From Porodaedalea pini (taxonomy: Eukaryota > Basidiomycota > Agaricomycetes > Hymenochaetales > Hymenochaetaceae), in NCBI GenBank assembly GCA_002794775.1, contig NBAY01000020.1, forward strand, positions 186,001 to 250,000: a DNA stretch of 64,000 nucleotides, read 5' to 3'. This document shows, piece by piece, positions 34,832 to 47,400 of this stretch. The position numbers were made by a program, and so were the translations under genes. Below the pieces are notes generated by a model, which saw nothing but the letters and a program-made list of their open reading frames with translations, was not told the DNA's origin and did not search any database. Positions within the stretch are counted from its first letter, which is position 1, and every line of letters starts with the position of its first letter.

Positions 34832-37800
34832 CCGCGCATTGACATGATATATCCCAATCACTCGAGCGTACCAGAACAGCAATATAGACTTTGAGACAGC
34901 ATCCGAGTCCCTCGATAGAAGCATGACGTCTGAAGTAATGGAGGTAGGATTAATAGAATCATGTTCCCGCTGCATATCATACGTCGTGTAGTTGATGCGT
35001 AGACATTTGTGCTCGTACATCTTATCATCTTTAATGATGACGTCCTCTCAATCAACAGTTGAGAACTGAAGTTCATCATCATCATAATCAAAGTTCTTCA
35101 ACCGAGCAAAAATGTGATTTAATAATAATTCTTCAAAATCCTGAGCAAATGTCAGTCATATGTTATTCTGAAAAACAGCGATCTTACAATCAATGTGGGA
35201 TCGTAATCATTCCAACGCAACCATGATCTAATGGTATCTGTCATTCCCCTCGCTGCTATGCAGTAGCGCACGTTATCATCATCTAAACCGTCGTCAATGG
35301 CGTCCAGTGGAATTTTGGGCGCAGACTTGTTGAACTTTTCCGCCATGTGAGCAAGATTAGACTGGATGCGTTGAATTTCTGTCACTTGTCGAACAAAGTT
35401 CACATGGTTCGTTCTTAAGTAATTTTGTCTCGACTGTTTGTGCTCAGTTTCACCCTGACGTTGCGAAGTGAGTAAATGTTGGGTCTCGAAAATGAAGAGA
35501 AGTGTCTGACAATGGAAGTGCTATACGAGTCGGTCATCCCGAACATGAGAACGTGATGTGCATAGTCCCCAAGGGCATGGATCTTGGACATATTTATATT
35601 GAAGGACTTCTTCACTGTGGGACATATCAAGTCTGCGGTATTGGTATCACCTCCCGTCGTCTTGCGGCGCAATCTGCGCAGTCACTTCTGGGATTCTGAT
35701 GGAAGTTCATCGGTCATGAAGGCAGAACATGTCTTGTCATTGAAGCTTTGCAGCGCAGTACCGAATCGCTTCATTTCACTGTCCAACACTGCAACTGTAG
35801 CATCAGTGTGCATATGGAGCTTTGCGAGTGCATGGACGGTTGCTGCGCAATATAGGAGTTCGCGAATGATGGACTTGTGAGGTTCTGGTAGAAGTCCCTC
35901 GAACACTGGTAATGCACACTATGTGGGGAGATGTTAAGCTACTGTTTTTGTTTCTGCCTTTGCTTGCTCACCTGTAAAAGGTCTTCGAAGCTGTACATGG
36001 TCATTTGTTTCATCTCTGATATGTTTCCTTTGTATTTTCATATCGCATCCGAAAAAGGAGGTATACATCAGACCCTACTGAGTCATGAGAAGAGCCTTCC
36101 ATTTAACATTTCGTCAACAAGCACTAACCTTCTGTCTAGCTCATGCACCTTGTTCAATCGAGTGTATGTGAAAGTATCAAGAATGCGAACAAGATGAGTG
36201 AAGATCTGCCACCATACGCTGACCTCCCACTTGTGCATGACATCAACCATGAGCATGGAATGGTAATCGAAACTGAGGGGACCCAACCTTGCAGAAAAAG
36301 CATTCTAGAAATGCGTCAGAGTCTGTAAGACCTCCATATTGAACCGAGCGAACTCACTTCAACAGGCATGAGCAATTGCGCATCTAAAAGCCAACCAACA
36401 CTTGCATTTGCAACATGCCAACATTTATTATAGATGATGTCCTGAGCGACTTCTACTTTACGACAGCGCCATGTATCGTCAACTCGAGCACACTTGATTT
36501 GGGTTCGAGAGTCTGCATGTTTACCCAAAGACAATATTGCACCACTCTCCACGAGACAACGGGGGCATGGGCACTTTCCTAAGTGCTTCATTGTTGCAAG
36601 CAGAACTCTGCAAGAATACTTAGTTTGTCATCCATATGAATCAAACGATACATACTTTTCAGGGTAATCCGCAGAGTAAGTGAAGATGCGAGGATACAAA
36701 TGTCATGTCACCCCATCACCGCAGTGGATGACCATGCCGTGTTTCCACGCATGAAGAAATTTGTCGTCCAGCATAGTTTTCCATATGCTGTGCATTACTT
36801 CTCACCGGCAATGTGTCTGAAGTGCGTTCGACGCTGGATTTCCCTGTGCATGATGTTGAACAAAGTCATGGAAATCACCTGGAAGCTACAAACAAAATAA
36901 TGAGATGAAAAGTCCAATCTTCAAGAGACAACTCGCTTATGGAAGGTATATGAGCAATATGATGACATGCTCCAGACTTTCTTCACTCGTACTTCGACTG
37001 GTTGCCAAACTGGAGATACACAGGCCAGAGTTTTGCGCTGCCAAACTTTGCAGCCGACATTCCATCTGACCATAGCTGCATTGCAATGACGGCTCTTGGA
37101 AGATCGTCGCCAGAGTCCCGGGGGAGACATTGCACTTCCTCGTGTGCGTCACGAAACTTCTTTGACCAATATAATTCCCCATGGACTGTCTGCTCCTCGC
37201 CTCCGTGCGGTGACTGAATCCTAAGCTCGTAAGGCTCGTAACAAAAACCTGCGCTCTTCTCTTTGCTCTCAAACACGAACCGAATGACAGCGACCAACGG
37301 TCGATGAAGGAACTTGTTAATTTTGAAATCAAGGCAACTCAGTGCTTCAGGATGCAAGTGTCCAAGTGGCATGCGTATCTTCAGACCACTTTGTATCCAG
37401 CCATCACGGGGGTCAAAAAACTCATCTAGAGAGCTGTTTCGAAGCTGCTTGGTGACCTTCTGTATATTCATTTCGAGAACGTCTTTTGCGATGAAGTCAT
37501 CTGAGCCTATTAGAGCTTGAAGCCATTCTGTGTCCTCAAGTGTTTTAGTAAGGGACCCTGACCAAAACCATTGGTTGAAAAGAAATGAGGATAAATTCGG
37601 ATGTGGGGCAAACAGATTTCCTTGCGCGCATCGATCCGCAGGCGAGGGCTCCCTATCATACACGTTTCCTACAGTGGGGGCTTCCGGACAAGAGATACAT
37701 CTGAAGACCTTACACAATCCAAACTTGTTGTGTCCAGATAGGAATAGGTGGGAAGGAGTATCATCCACAGCCTCTGGGTCTCCTGAATTGGCTGCTGTTT

Positions 37801-38567
37801 CTTCCATGCTAGAGTTTGCTTGAATCACGGCTGCACTGGTAGGAACATCAGGTAACGCGTCCCGATAACGGGCAGGAAGTACACGTCAGTGTACAATGCA
37901 GCCGGCCGCCGATAGAGTCGGTGGGTCAGGCACAGCAAGAGGATGGCTGGGCACACTTTCAGTGGGATCGAGGTCAGGGCCGAAGTCAGGCGCCACACCC
38001 GTATCATCATAAGTCTCAGCGAAGGAGGCCGACTACATTTTTAAAAAAATTGAGTAATCTAGACTTAAGTGAAGAGAAGCAAGACAACACGTACTCCATG
38101 CAAGAGCTTCACCTTCTTGGCTTTCTTTCATATCTCCTTCGCATCAAGCAATACTCGCTTCACTTCAGCCTGAACGTAAAGACAGGCAGCTTCATGACGA
38201 CTGAGGCCATTCATTCCCATGGATGTACGTGGGCACCCAGGACCACTACAACTGTACAACATTTTTTTGGACAGTGCAGAACGAGCGAGGGAAAGGGACA
38301 CGGAGAATGCTTTGGGACCAGATAAGGGTGCATTTATCTCTACAGTGCGTGACTGCCTAATCATTCCATTCCTATTATGCAGCCGATAGATCTGCAATGT
38401 GCCCGCCCGAGGGTTCCAAACAATGATTCCTTGACATATGCGACCGGCAAGTCCCTGGCCAGCCATGCTACCGAGATATAATGTCCATGATTTCACTTGC
38501 GGCTCCGTCGGCCAGCGTCGACCAATAAAGCTACTGCAAAGTATGGAGATGTCAGTGAGCTGCATGT

Positions 38568-38885
38568 AGAAAGACAGAAGAAAGAATAGTACACACCTCT
38601 TTTTGAATCAATTGTAATATCTCGCCTGACATGACAATGTATGTTCCATGTGCATCCTTCACCCTATCAAAAAACAGCACCGCTAACTATAGTTTGTGGT
38701 ACTGCATACTCCACCCCACCTATCACATGCACTAAGCTGGTGACAATGGCAGGGTTGGCTAGACTATGACAGCGGTTGCTATCAAGCCTGGGAGCACTTG
38801 TCAAAAGACGAGGGGAAAAAAGGCTCAAGATGGCAAAAAATCCTGTCCTGATCCCAGAAAGCTCAGATCCCAGTATTTGCTTGAT
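38568..38885. repeat. 318-bp direct repeat, left copy
   Basis: Begins AGAAAGACAGAAG and ends TATTTGCTTGAT; the right copy is 39931-40247. It lies just upstream of the transposase N-terminus (minus strand), so it is probably transposon 5' sequence. The two copies bracket the rearranged DUF6698 fragment and differ at scattered sites. Confidence 0.8.
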
Positions 38886-39905
38886 GCAACCAACAATAGG
38901 GAAAATAGAAATAGCTGTTCAAGATGGATGGTATCGGATTGAATGTGAGCAGAAATTTCAATCAAAATTCATACATTGTCCTCTTCCTCTTTGTTGTCCT
39001 CCTCACCCTCTTCATTGCCCTCCTCATCCTTGGTCCAGTCTCGATAGAAGTCTTCAATATCAGCTATGGCACCTAGGTCATGAGGATCGGTTGCCGCTTG
39101 GGTATTCGGAAAGATAATTCTGAGTAAGGGTTAGTAAGGGACCATAATATCACATAGACACAGATGAATGTACCAATTCCACCAAATCAATAGCTCAGCA
39201 GTGTACCTCTTGACATGTGGGACATCAGACCTGAACAATTGAATAATACCATTAAACATCTCAGGTATTTCTGGAGCACTTGACGTAGAGAAATGGAGCC
39301 TTGCGCTAAGAGCAAAGTAGACCTGGTAGTAATACATTTTTCAGTATTATATATGTGCAAACCATGAAACAAATAAAATACCTGGACAGTAACGTATGCA
39401 AGTGATCCTGGAGTGACTTTGGTCATACCATGGATCTCTGCATTACCTATTTTTGTACACCTTGAGCCTTTGACAGCGGGACCTGAGTTGGCAGAAGAAG
39501 GCGCCGTAAAGATGTGTTTATAGGCCTACAAACCGTTTTTGAAGGCAAAGACTCAGCTATGATTGCCATCAAGTTCACAGATGACTCCTTTTTTGTTTGT
39601 TACCGTGGCCCTGTCCACATGCAACAAAGCTAGATATCTAGAAAGTATGTAATATAAATAAGCAATGATGTGATAGGGAAGGCATGAGCACATCTTCTTT
39701 TGTTCAAGGTGGATCAGTGATTTGTTGTAATTCAGCAGGGCTAAGCTTTGCGTTAGGAATACCTTTGTTTAGAATTTGTTGTGGGCTAGTCCATGGTTCA
39801 TATGCTCTAGCAAGGTAGCGTCCCTTGCTGATGAAGATGTCTGCTGCAGTACTGCAAATGAGTAAAGTAAACAGATAAACAAGGACAAGAGGAAGAAGCC
39901 AGCGT
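38886..39905 (-). pseudogene. DUF6698-type gene, copy 2, with internal deletion
   Basis: Closely matches 16418-17230 of copy 1 (C-terminal exons: GNAEIHGMTKVTPGSLAYV, YFALSARLHF, LLIWWN), then jumps to the equivalent of 17667-17864, losing about 436 bp that carry two exons. Part of the missing exon (VFPSVDNELTRPDND... and VQPLTLE) reappears displaced at 40423-40588. The N-terminal exon is absent, replaced by the right 317-bp repeat. The copy cannot encode a full protein. Confidence 0.75.
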
Positions 39906-39930
39906 ACTGATCACAGAAAGCTCAGATCAC

Positions 39931-40247
39931 AGAAAGACAGAAGAAAGAATAGTACGCACCTCTTTTTGAATCAATCGTAATATCTCGCCTGACATGGAGA
40001 TGTATGTTCCATGTGCATCCTTCACCCTATCAAAAAACAGCACCGCTAACTATAGTTTGCGATACTGCATACTCCACCCCACCTATTGCATGCACTAGGC
40101 TGGCAACGATGGCAGGGTTGGCTATACTATGACAGCGGTTGCTATCGAGCCTGGAGGACTTGTTGAAAGACGAGGTGAAAGAAGGCTCGAGACAGCGAGA
40201 AATCCCGTCCTGATCCCAGAAAGCTCAGATCCCAGTATTTGCTTGAT
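39931..40247. repeat. 317-bp direct repeat, right copy
   Basis: Counterpart of 38568-38885, same orientation, about 1.36 kb away. Ends TTGCTTGAT then diverges (CTGGCTGTCAATGG). Confidence 0.8.
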
Positions 40248-40422
40248 CTGGCTGTCAATGGTCAGCTGGTAAAGCAATATGATATGTTTTAGTATATGGA
40301 CCTCTTTCTTGAGTTCTAGTGCTCAAACTTGTTGGGTAATGCACGAAGTCCATATCATGGCTTGCTATGACAGCTGCTGTTGTCGACTCGTATCAATGGA
40401 TGGGAAAATGATCCACTGGAGG

Positions 40423-40588
40423 ATTATCTCAAAGTACTTACTCCAGAGTGAGCGGCTGAACCTCTGCGGGGGCCAGGAGCTTTGTGAGTGTCTCGTTCTC
40501 GAATCCACGTAAGTCTTTGCGATCATTATCTGGCCGTGTCAACTCGTTGTCAACGGATGGGAAAATGATCCACTGGAGGATAACATCG
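40423..40588 (-). pseudogene. Displaced DUF6698-type exon
   Basis: Matches 17232-17398 of copy 1 and carries the exon ending VQPLTLE. It lies on the other side of the right repeat from the rest of copy 2. The next 140 bp up to the Gypsy-2 LTR resemble the neighbouring intron/exon but are more diverged, so a third paralogue may have contributed. Confidence 0.65.
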
Positions 40589-40728
40589 CTGATCCCCGAT
40601 GTGTCGCTGATCCTTGGTGTGTCAGTCGTTTGAGCAGTACGCAGATGCTCACACAAGTAACAAAGCCCATGAGTTATTGACTATGCAGAAAGAAAAGGAA
40701 ACAATTACTTACCAAACCTGAGCGGTGG

Positions 40729-41157
40729 TGTCAGGACTCGAACTTTTCCTTTCTTTTATTTTTTCCTGTTATCATTTCTTTTCTTTGGACCACTCCCTTC
40801 CATTATATTTAATCATCTTTTCAATCATTTCCCACACTCCCTACACATGACCTTCATTCGTTCCATTCCGTTCTTTTATGTAACTTTAGATAATATGGTC
40901 TTGCAGTCGCTGCTATATAAGGTCTCAGGAATCACATGAACTCCTTGTTCTGCTTTTCCTCTTACCTCCGCGATGACCTAGGTGAGACTTGCCCCCCCCC
41001 TTGTATTAGTTTAGACGTGTATTAATCCTCTTACCTCCATGACGACCTAGCCTGAGTATAGCGTGTCCCAAGTTCCCTCTCGAGTATAGCACATCCCAGA
41101 CGACAGTCAGCTGAGGCCTGCCCAGTCCAAGTCGTCCCCCGGACTCCCGCCTAACAC
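40729..41157 (+). repeat. Gypsy-2 5' LTR
   Basis: TGTCAGGACTCG...CGCCTAACA with TATATAAGG and GTTCTGCTTTT. Pairs with 47928-48354. Confidence 0.9.
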
Positions 41158-41593
41158 AAAAGCAGAACCACACCCAGGCTCATCCCCAGCGTATGTTGTC
41201 GCTGTCGACTCACCTTCACTCAGTCTAGAGGAGTGTTCCCCTCGACGGACTTGAAGTGTAAACCCCCTAAACGACAACCCTCAACCCTGCCCGGACGTTT
41301 TCAGATGTTTGTGTATTATGTAAACTCCGCAACCGACTTTTCCTGACCCTGGCTCTCTGCATCTCCCTTTGGTGGAGGAACCATTTAACCTGGACGTGGG
41401 TGACATTACGTGTTCAGTCGTCCACGTCATTGTCGATTGTTATCTCTGCCGCGTCTTTCCGCCTTATCATCAACTTCGCCGACGAACCCATTCAACGTTG
41501 GCGTAACCCCGAATCGAATGCACAACCCATCCCTGTTCCTCCGCCATCGTCAAGATAGATCTCACCGACGAACAGCGACGGGCCCTTCCTGCA

Positions 41594-44404
41594 TTGGCGC
41601 ATTGGAATCCAGACCGACCAGGCTATGTCGCAACCAACAACAGCGGCGTCGTACACGATATCTGGTGGAATGAAGTCCAGCACAGCTGGTATTCATCAGA
41701 CGAACAAGGAAGGAGAGCGAGGTGGCCCCCGGCTGCTCCATCATCACCAGCACCATCAACGTCCACAGTCCTTCTGCCTCCGACTCCAGGCCCTTACCGT
41801 GAGGCTTGTAGAGACCCTTCACCGCCAACCCCCCCTGAACCTTCGACGCCCATGCCCGAACCCGCGATGTCAGCAGGAGGTTTCAGTCAGCAACAGATGG
41901 AGCAGATCGTGGCCATCATCGCAAATGCCTTCGCCCATCAGGTGAACAACGCCCTGGCACCGGTTGCGGCAGCTAACCCCCTGACCCCCAGCATCGACGT
42001 CGCCTGGCCACGTGAGTTCACTGGTGGTGACGACTATCTAGACTTCAAATGCGAGGTCCTCCTTTTCGTCTCCGCAAACCCGAACTGATACCCCACATCA
42101 GAGAGTAAGATATACATTGCTCTCTCCTACTTAAAGGGAGGCAATGCGGCAACGTGGGCGCAGAATTACGTGGAGGAGTCAATGACAGCCGGCATCATGA
42201 CCTTCACCGACAGTTGGACGAGGTTCCAAGAGCGCCTAGATGCCTCGTTCGACGATCTGAACCAGAAGGAAAAGGCGCTGGCAAAGTTCCGAACCAAGGT
42301 TCAGAAGGATCTCACCGCCGATGAGTTCTTCCAGGACCTTGACGTCATCATCACAAGAGCGGGGCTGACAGATGACAGCATCATCTGTGACCGCCTGAAG
42401 AGGGCAATGAACATCGAGGTGGTGTGTGGAGTGCTGAGGTCGACACCAGTTCTGACAATGTACGATGACTGGAAAAAGAAGGCCATCGAGATCGACCGAG
42501 GTGAGCAGCAAATCTGTGCAATCCAGTGAGGTCGCGCATTCCCGCCTCCACCGCATCAACAGCAGCAACAGGCACCCCCAGCTCACCGTCAGACTGCTGC
42601 CCCCCATGTCGACAAACACGATGTGACCGGCGTTACCTTTGGAGGCGCCAGCCAGCTAATGGATGTCTCAATGAATGAGGCACAATGCCGGCGCGCTATC
42701 GCGATGCAGACTCTTTTGTAGACCGTACAGTCGATTCGAGGGCGAATCTATATTCTTCCCAAGGGAGACTGCGGTGACTCGATAGTCGAGGAGGGACGAC
42801 CAAATAGAAACAGAGTGACCGAACGCTCGAGACAATGGCTCTTCTGGTTCAGAAACTTTGCCAAAGCGCTCGATCCTGACAGAATCGAGCTCTCGACGCA
42901 GACCCTATGACTATAGTGATTGAAGTCTGAAGTTGAGGAAGGTGCAGGGCCGTGTCAGTCTGTTTCGGACAGTTCGAACCCCTGGATGGTGTTCATCGAG
43001 CATTCGAACGCGCTCGAAGAGGTGCTCGAAGGTGTTCGAGCATATCCTGATGCGATCAAGCAACTTCTTAGTAGGCGGCGAACGTGTGGGGCAACGGAAG
43101 TATGCAGGTATAATACCCTGTTGGGTTTGTTGGGCGCTCGGAGTTTTGGAATATCGGTTTCGAGCGTATGTGGTGAACCGAACACGCTATTCGAGCGGTT
43201 GGCGAAGCTCGCTAAGGCAGAGCAGAGATGAACTGAAGATGGGAATGACTTATGAGACTCGAAAAGTGTACTGTGTGGCGAACTGGGGTTGTATTCCCTC
43301 TACAGAATGAGTACAAAAGGTGTGCACTATTTATACTCTAGGCGAAATGAGCTCGGTACCGACGTCGAACGTACATACGGAGGTAAGGGAGTGCGTGGGT
43401 GCGTATTCGAGTCAGAATAGTCGTATGTTAGGGATGGAATGACTCGAGAACATGATGAGTCATAAACTCGAAGGGGAATAATGGTTCGACATCAATAAAA
43501 AGACCAATGAAACCCGAGAAATTTATCATGTGTGCTTCCAACAACTCCATTCGAACGTCCTCGAATGTTCCTGGGGCGTGATGGCGATGAATGCACCCCT
43601 GGAAGTGATAGACGATGATAAATAACGCTCGAGCCCCATGGAGAATGCAGCGAACGACGGAATCCGGTTGTTCAAGCGTGATACATTCAACGTCGACGGC
43701 CTGGGAACCGTTCGAGCGACCCATGGTGGAACCTAATGCGTTCCCTGAGCCCAACCGCGTAATGCGGCTGCGCTATAAGTGTTCGAACGAGTGGATACGA
43801 AGTGGAAAGAGTGCTCGAGCGCACATATAGTGGGATATGGAATGAATATAAAGGAAACGAAGCATTCGAGTGTGACTAGGAAGTGGTATGAGTGTTCGAA
43901 TGGGTGTATGAAAGTATTTGAACGTATTTATGAGGTTACTACTGCATCATATGAAAGATTCGAAGGTATATTGACGCTCGAATGGCCGAGTGTGACCATT
44001 CGAGCGTGTGAAATGCGAAGTGTAAGATAGTCAGTGATGAAACGAGGTGCTTGACTGTGTTTATGGGGTTTGTATCTGTATATAATAATAAATAAAGCGG
44101 GTGGTATGCTGGGACGGCTGGCGCCTAAGTGCGAATCGAGCGCTACAGCGCGTGCTGGATCTGTGGCCAGCTCGGTCACTTCAAAGACTCATGCCCGCAA
44201 GGGAAGACAATCATGCAGCGTATGCTGCAGATGATGGCGCCCGGCGAACATCGCCTCCTCGCCAATGAGCTAGGGGCGATGAAGGAATCAACATTCGAGG
44301 AAGTCGTAGACACTTGAAAGACGACAGTGGAGGACTACGTGGAAGAGGAGGGAGATGACGAAGAGGTCGTCAACTCGCAGGGTTTTGTGAGTGGTCAGGC
44401 ATAG
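41594..44404 (+). pseudogene. Gypsy-2 gag, with stops and element C insertion
   Basis: Capsid-type sequence (PREFTGGDDYLDFK, SYLKGGNAATWAQNYVEE, FQERLDASFDD) leads to a CCHC knuckle (CWICGQLGHFKDSC, just after element C). In-frame TGA at 42086, 42527 and 44315 stand where Gypsy-3 has Arg codons. Element C splits the frame right before the knuckle, but with its 4-bp duplication it adds 1455 bp, a multiple of three. The slippery GGGTTTT and its hairpin arms are kept at 44380-44386 and after. Gag stop is TAG 44402-44404. Confidence 0.88.
42697..44147 (+). mobile_element. Element C, copy 2, inserted in Gypsy-2 gag
   Basis: 1451 bp, TATCGCGATGC...GCGCTACA, flanked by GCGC at 42693-42696 and 44148-44151; removing it restores the gag codons seen in Gypsy-3. 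It holds a 103-codon frame (42920-43231, LEEVLEGVRAYPDAIKQLL, CGEPNTLFERLAKLAKAEQ) whose length equals that of copy 1, a TATTTATACTC box near 43330 and AATAAATAAA near its 3' end. TTCGAA/TTCGAG words recur through it. Confidence 0.85.
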
Positions 44405-44462
44405 CCATTGGGGCGACTGACCAAGAAGAACAAGGGACTTCGATTATGAAGTCCCCACCGGT

Positions 44463-47400
44463 GTGAACGAAAATAGCGAATACGAGCAACTGTTCATGAG
44501 GGTAACTGGCGGACGCCAGCTGGACCTCCTCCTGAACATCGGAAGTACAGTGGAGGGTGAGACGAGGGAGGTGGACATGCATGCCCTCGTGGATTCAGGG
44601 TGTACGGGGTCGTGCATTGACATGAGGTTCGTCGAGCGCTATGGGTTGGAAACCAAATGCTACATCAGACCCCTTGCGGTCCTCAATGCAGACGGCATGC
44701 ACAATGAGGCCAGTTTGATCGAGAGATACGTCAACATTGAGCTAATGATTGGACATCATAAGGAAAGGATCATCCTTGTGGTGACATCCCTGGCGTCGTC
44801 CAACATCTTCCTGGGCTATGACTGGCTTCGACGCCACAACCCAGAAGTCGACTGGAAGACGGGTTCAATTGAATTCACCCGTTGCCCAGAGGAGTGCGCA
44901 ATCAAGAAGGAGGTTGTAGAGGAGATGAGGAGGGTGAGAGAGGTGCGAATGGAAAAGGCGTCCTGGCCCGCATACCTCAACGACTTCGCCGACGTCTTCA
45001 GCGAAAAAGGCTTCGAGAAACTGCTGGAACATAGACCCTGGGATCATGTCATCAACTTGAAACCTGACTTCAAGCCTAGCAACTGCAAGATCTATCCATT
45101 GACACCGACAGAACAACAATCGCTGAAGGACTTCCTCAAAGAGAACTTGAAGTCAGGCCGCTTATGGAAGTCGATCTCACCAATGGTGTCCCCCTTTTTC
45201 TTCATCAAGAAGGCCGACAAATCCTTACGCCCAATTCAGGACTACCGAAAGCTTAATGAGGGGACGATCAAGAATAAGTACCCTCTCCCCCTCATCAACG
45301 AACTTGTCGACAAGGTCAAAAAGGCAAAGTTCATCACCAAGCTTGACCTTTGCTGGGGATACTACAACGTCCGGATCCGTGAAGGTGACGAGTGGAAGGT
45401 GGCATTCTGCACAAACATGGGTCTTTTCGAACTAACAGTCATGTTCTTTGGTCTTTGCAACGCACCGGCGACGTTCCAGGCTTTTTTCAACCACATCTTC
45501 AAGGGACTGATCTACGATAACTTCATCATCGTCTATCTCGATGATATACTGATTCTCTCGCAAACTCTCGAGGAACATATCGAGACATTGAGACGCGTCC
45601 TTCAGATCCTGTGAGAAAACGGTCTATACCTGAAGCCCAAAAAGTGCAAGTTTGACGCCAAAGTCGTAAAGTACCTCGGCCACATCGTCGGTAATGGCGA
45701 GATCAGGGCAGACCCAGCAAAAACGGAAGCAATCGCAGACTGGCCAGTCCTGCGAAACCTCAAACAGCTGCAACAATTCCTCGGCATGGGCAACTGGCTG
45801 CGATGGTTCATCAAGGACTACAGCAAAGTGGTCCATCCGCTGACATCGCTGACAGGCAAAAAGGACTGGGTATGGGAGACCGAACAGCAGGAGGCGTTCG
45901 AGGAGTTGAGACAACGTCTCTGCTCACCTCCAGTCCTAGCCATTGTGAACGATGAGGGCCCTTTCCGTGTCAAAGCGGACTCATCAAACTTCACGCTAGG
46001 AGGCGTGCTGTTGCAGAAGCAGGAAGGAAAGTGGAGGGTAGTCGCCTACAGGTCAGAAGCACTCCTACCAGCGGAACGAAACTACGAGATCTACGACAAG
46101 GAGATGCTTGTGATCGTTTCGGCACTCAAGGAATGGAGACAGTACCTTCTCGGCGCTCGTCACAAGATCAAGATCTGGTCTGACCACACCAACCTCACCT
46201 ACTTCAGGTCGGCGCAGAAGCTGAGCTATCGCCAAGCTCGCTGGTGGACAGAGCTCGAGGAATTCGACTTCCACCTCGAGCACAAGTCGGGGAAGACGAT
46301 GGGCAAGGCGGACCTGCTATCACGCAAAACAGGCTACGATGAAGGCAAGGATGACAATGACAGGGTTGTCTTCATCAAGGACAAGTGGCTGAACCGAGGA
46401 GTGGTGAGGACGTCACGTGATGAGTTGTTGGAAAGAGTGGGTGATGCGCAGAGGGTGCAGAACAAGTCGGAGAGGCTGACAGGGATGATGGAGGTCGACG
46501 GTTTGTGGAGGATGAAGGGCAAAGTATACATCCCGTCGACGATGAAGGAAGCGGTGCTGAGGGAATGCCATGACTCGACCCTGGCAGGACACCCTGGATC
46601 ATCAAAGACGGTCGAACTGGTACGTCGAGACTTCTGGTGGGCGTCGATGTTCTCCAACGTCCGAGTGTATGTCCGAGGGTGTGATCATTGTCAGCGGGCC
46701 AAGGCTCTGAGGGCGTCAAGGTCAAGGCCACTCCACCCGAATGCGGTCCCTGAGGGTCCTTGGGAAATTGTTACAGTCGATCTCATTGGAGAACTCCCGG
46801 ACTCGAAGGGACATAACGCGATCTGCATCATCGTGGATAGGTTCTCGAAGCAGATGCACGTGATCCCGACGACAACAAAGCTGTCAGCAGAAGGCATGGC
46901 TCAGTTGTACTGCGACCATGTCTTCCACCTCCACGGCCTACCAAAGAAGATCATCCATGACTGTGGCACGCAGTTCGACGTGTCGATGATGAAGGAGCTA
47001 TACAAACTCCTGCACATCGAAGGCAACCCGTCAACGGCATATCACCCGCAGACGGATGGTCAGACGGAACACGTTAACCAAGAGCTCGAACAGTACCTCA
47101 GGCTCTTCGTTAACCATCGACAATCGGACTGGAAGGACTGGCTCCCCCTCACAGAATTTGCATACAACAACTGTGAACACTCGGTGACAAGGATGTCTCC
47201 CTTCTACATGAACACTGGACGTCACCCTATGAGCTTTGATGCAGTACGAACTTCCTCTGCCAACATGTCAGCGGAAGAATTCGCGAAGCACATCAAGGAG
47301 ACTCATCGCGTTGCAAAGGACAACCTGGTCAAGGTAGCGGAGGACATGAAGCGCTACCATGACCGGACGGCAGGAAAATTGGTGGAGTACCAGGCTGGTG

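Larger units (their letters stand above)
21980..38565 (-). pseudogene. Plavaka-like (CACTA-related) transposase gene, decayed and twice interrupted
   Basis: Read on the minus strand in this order: a C2H2-like finger (CSGPGCPRTS..GLSRHEAAC, about 38260-38190), LPARYRDALPD (37880), FLHRPLVAVIRFVFE, LWSDGMSAAKFGSAKLWPVYL and FGNQSKY (37060-36990), KHGMVIHCGDGV and FTYSADYPEK (36750-36665), LGKCPCPRCL (36580), NAFSARLGPLSFDYHSMLM (36300-36230), FEGLLPEPHKSIIRELL (35900), ALGDYAHHVLMFGMTDSYS, then YARVIGIYHVNAR up to 34836, LDFLWVHWFS and GFVDP-like FSFVDPAA (33360-33250), FMHHRGGGVGH (33000), an acidic tail to 32802 and, beyond Gypsy-1, its end at 21980. This matches the large agaricomycete transposase type annotated as Plavaka. 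TGA stops at 37886, 36983, 36802, 36703, 35682 and 35048 and a TAG at 36305 make it inactive. Element C and Gypsy-1 are inserted in it. Confidence 0.7.
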
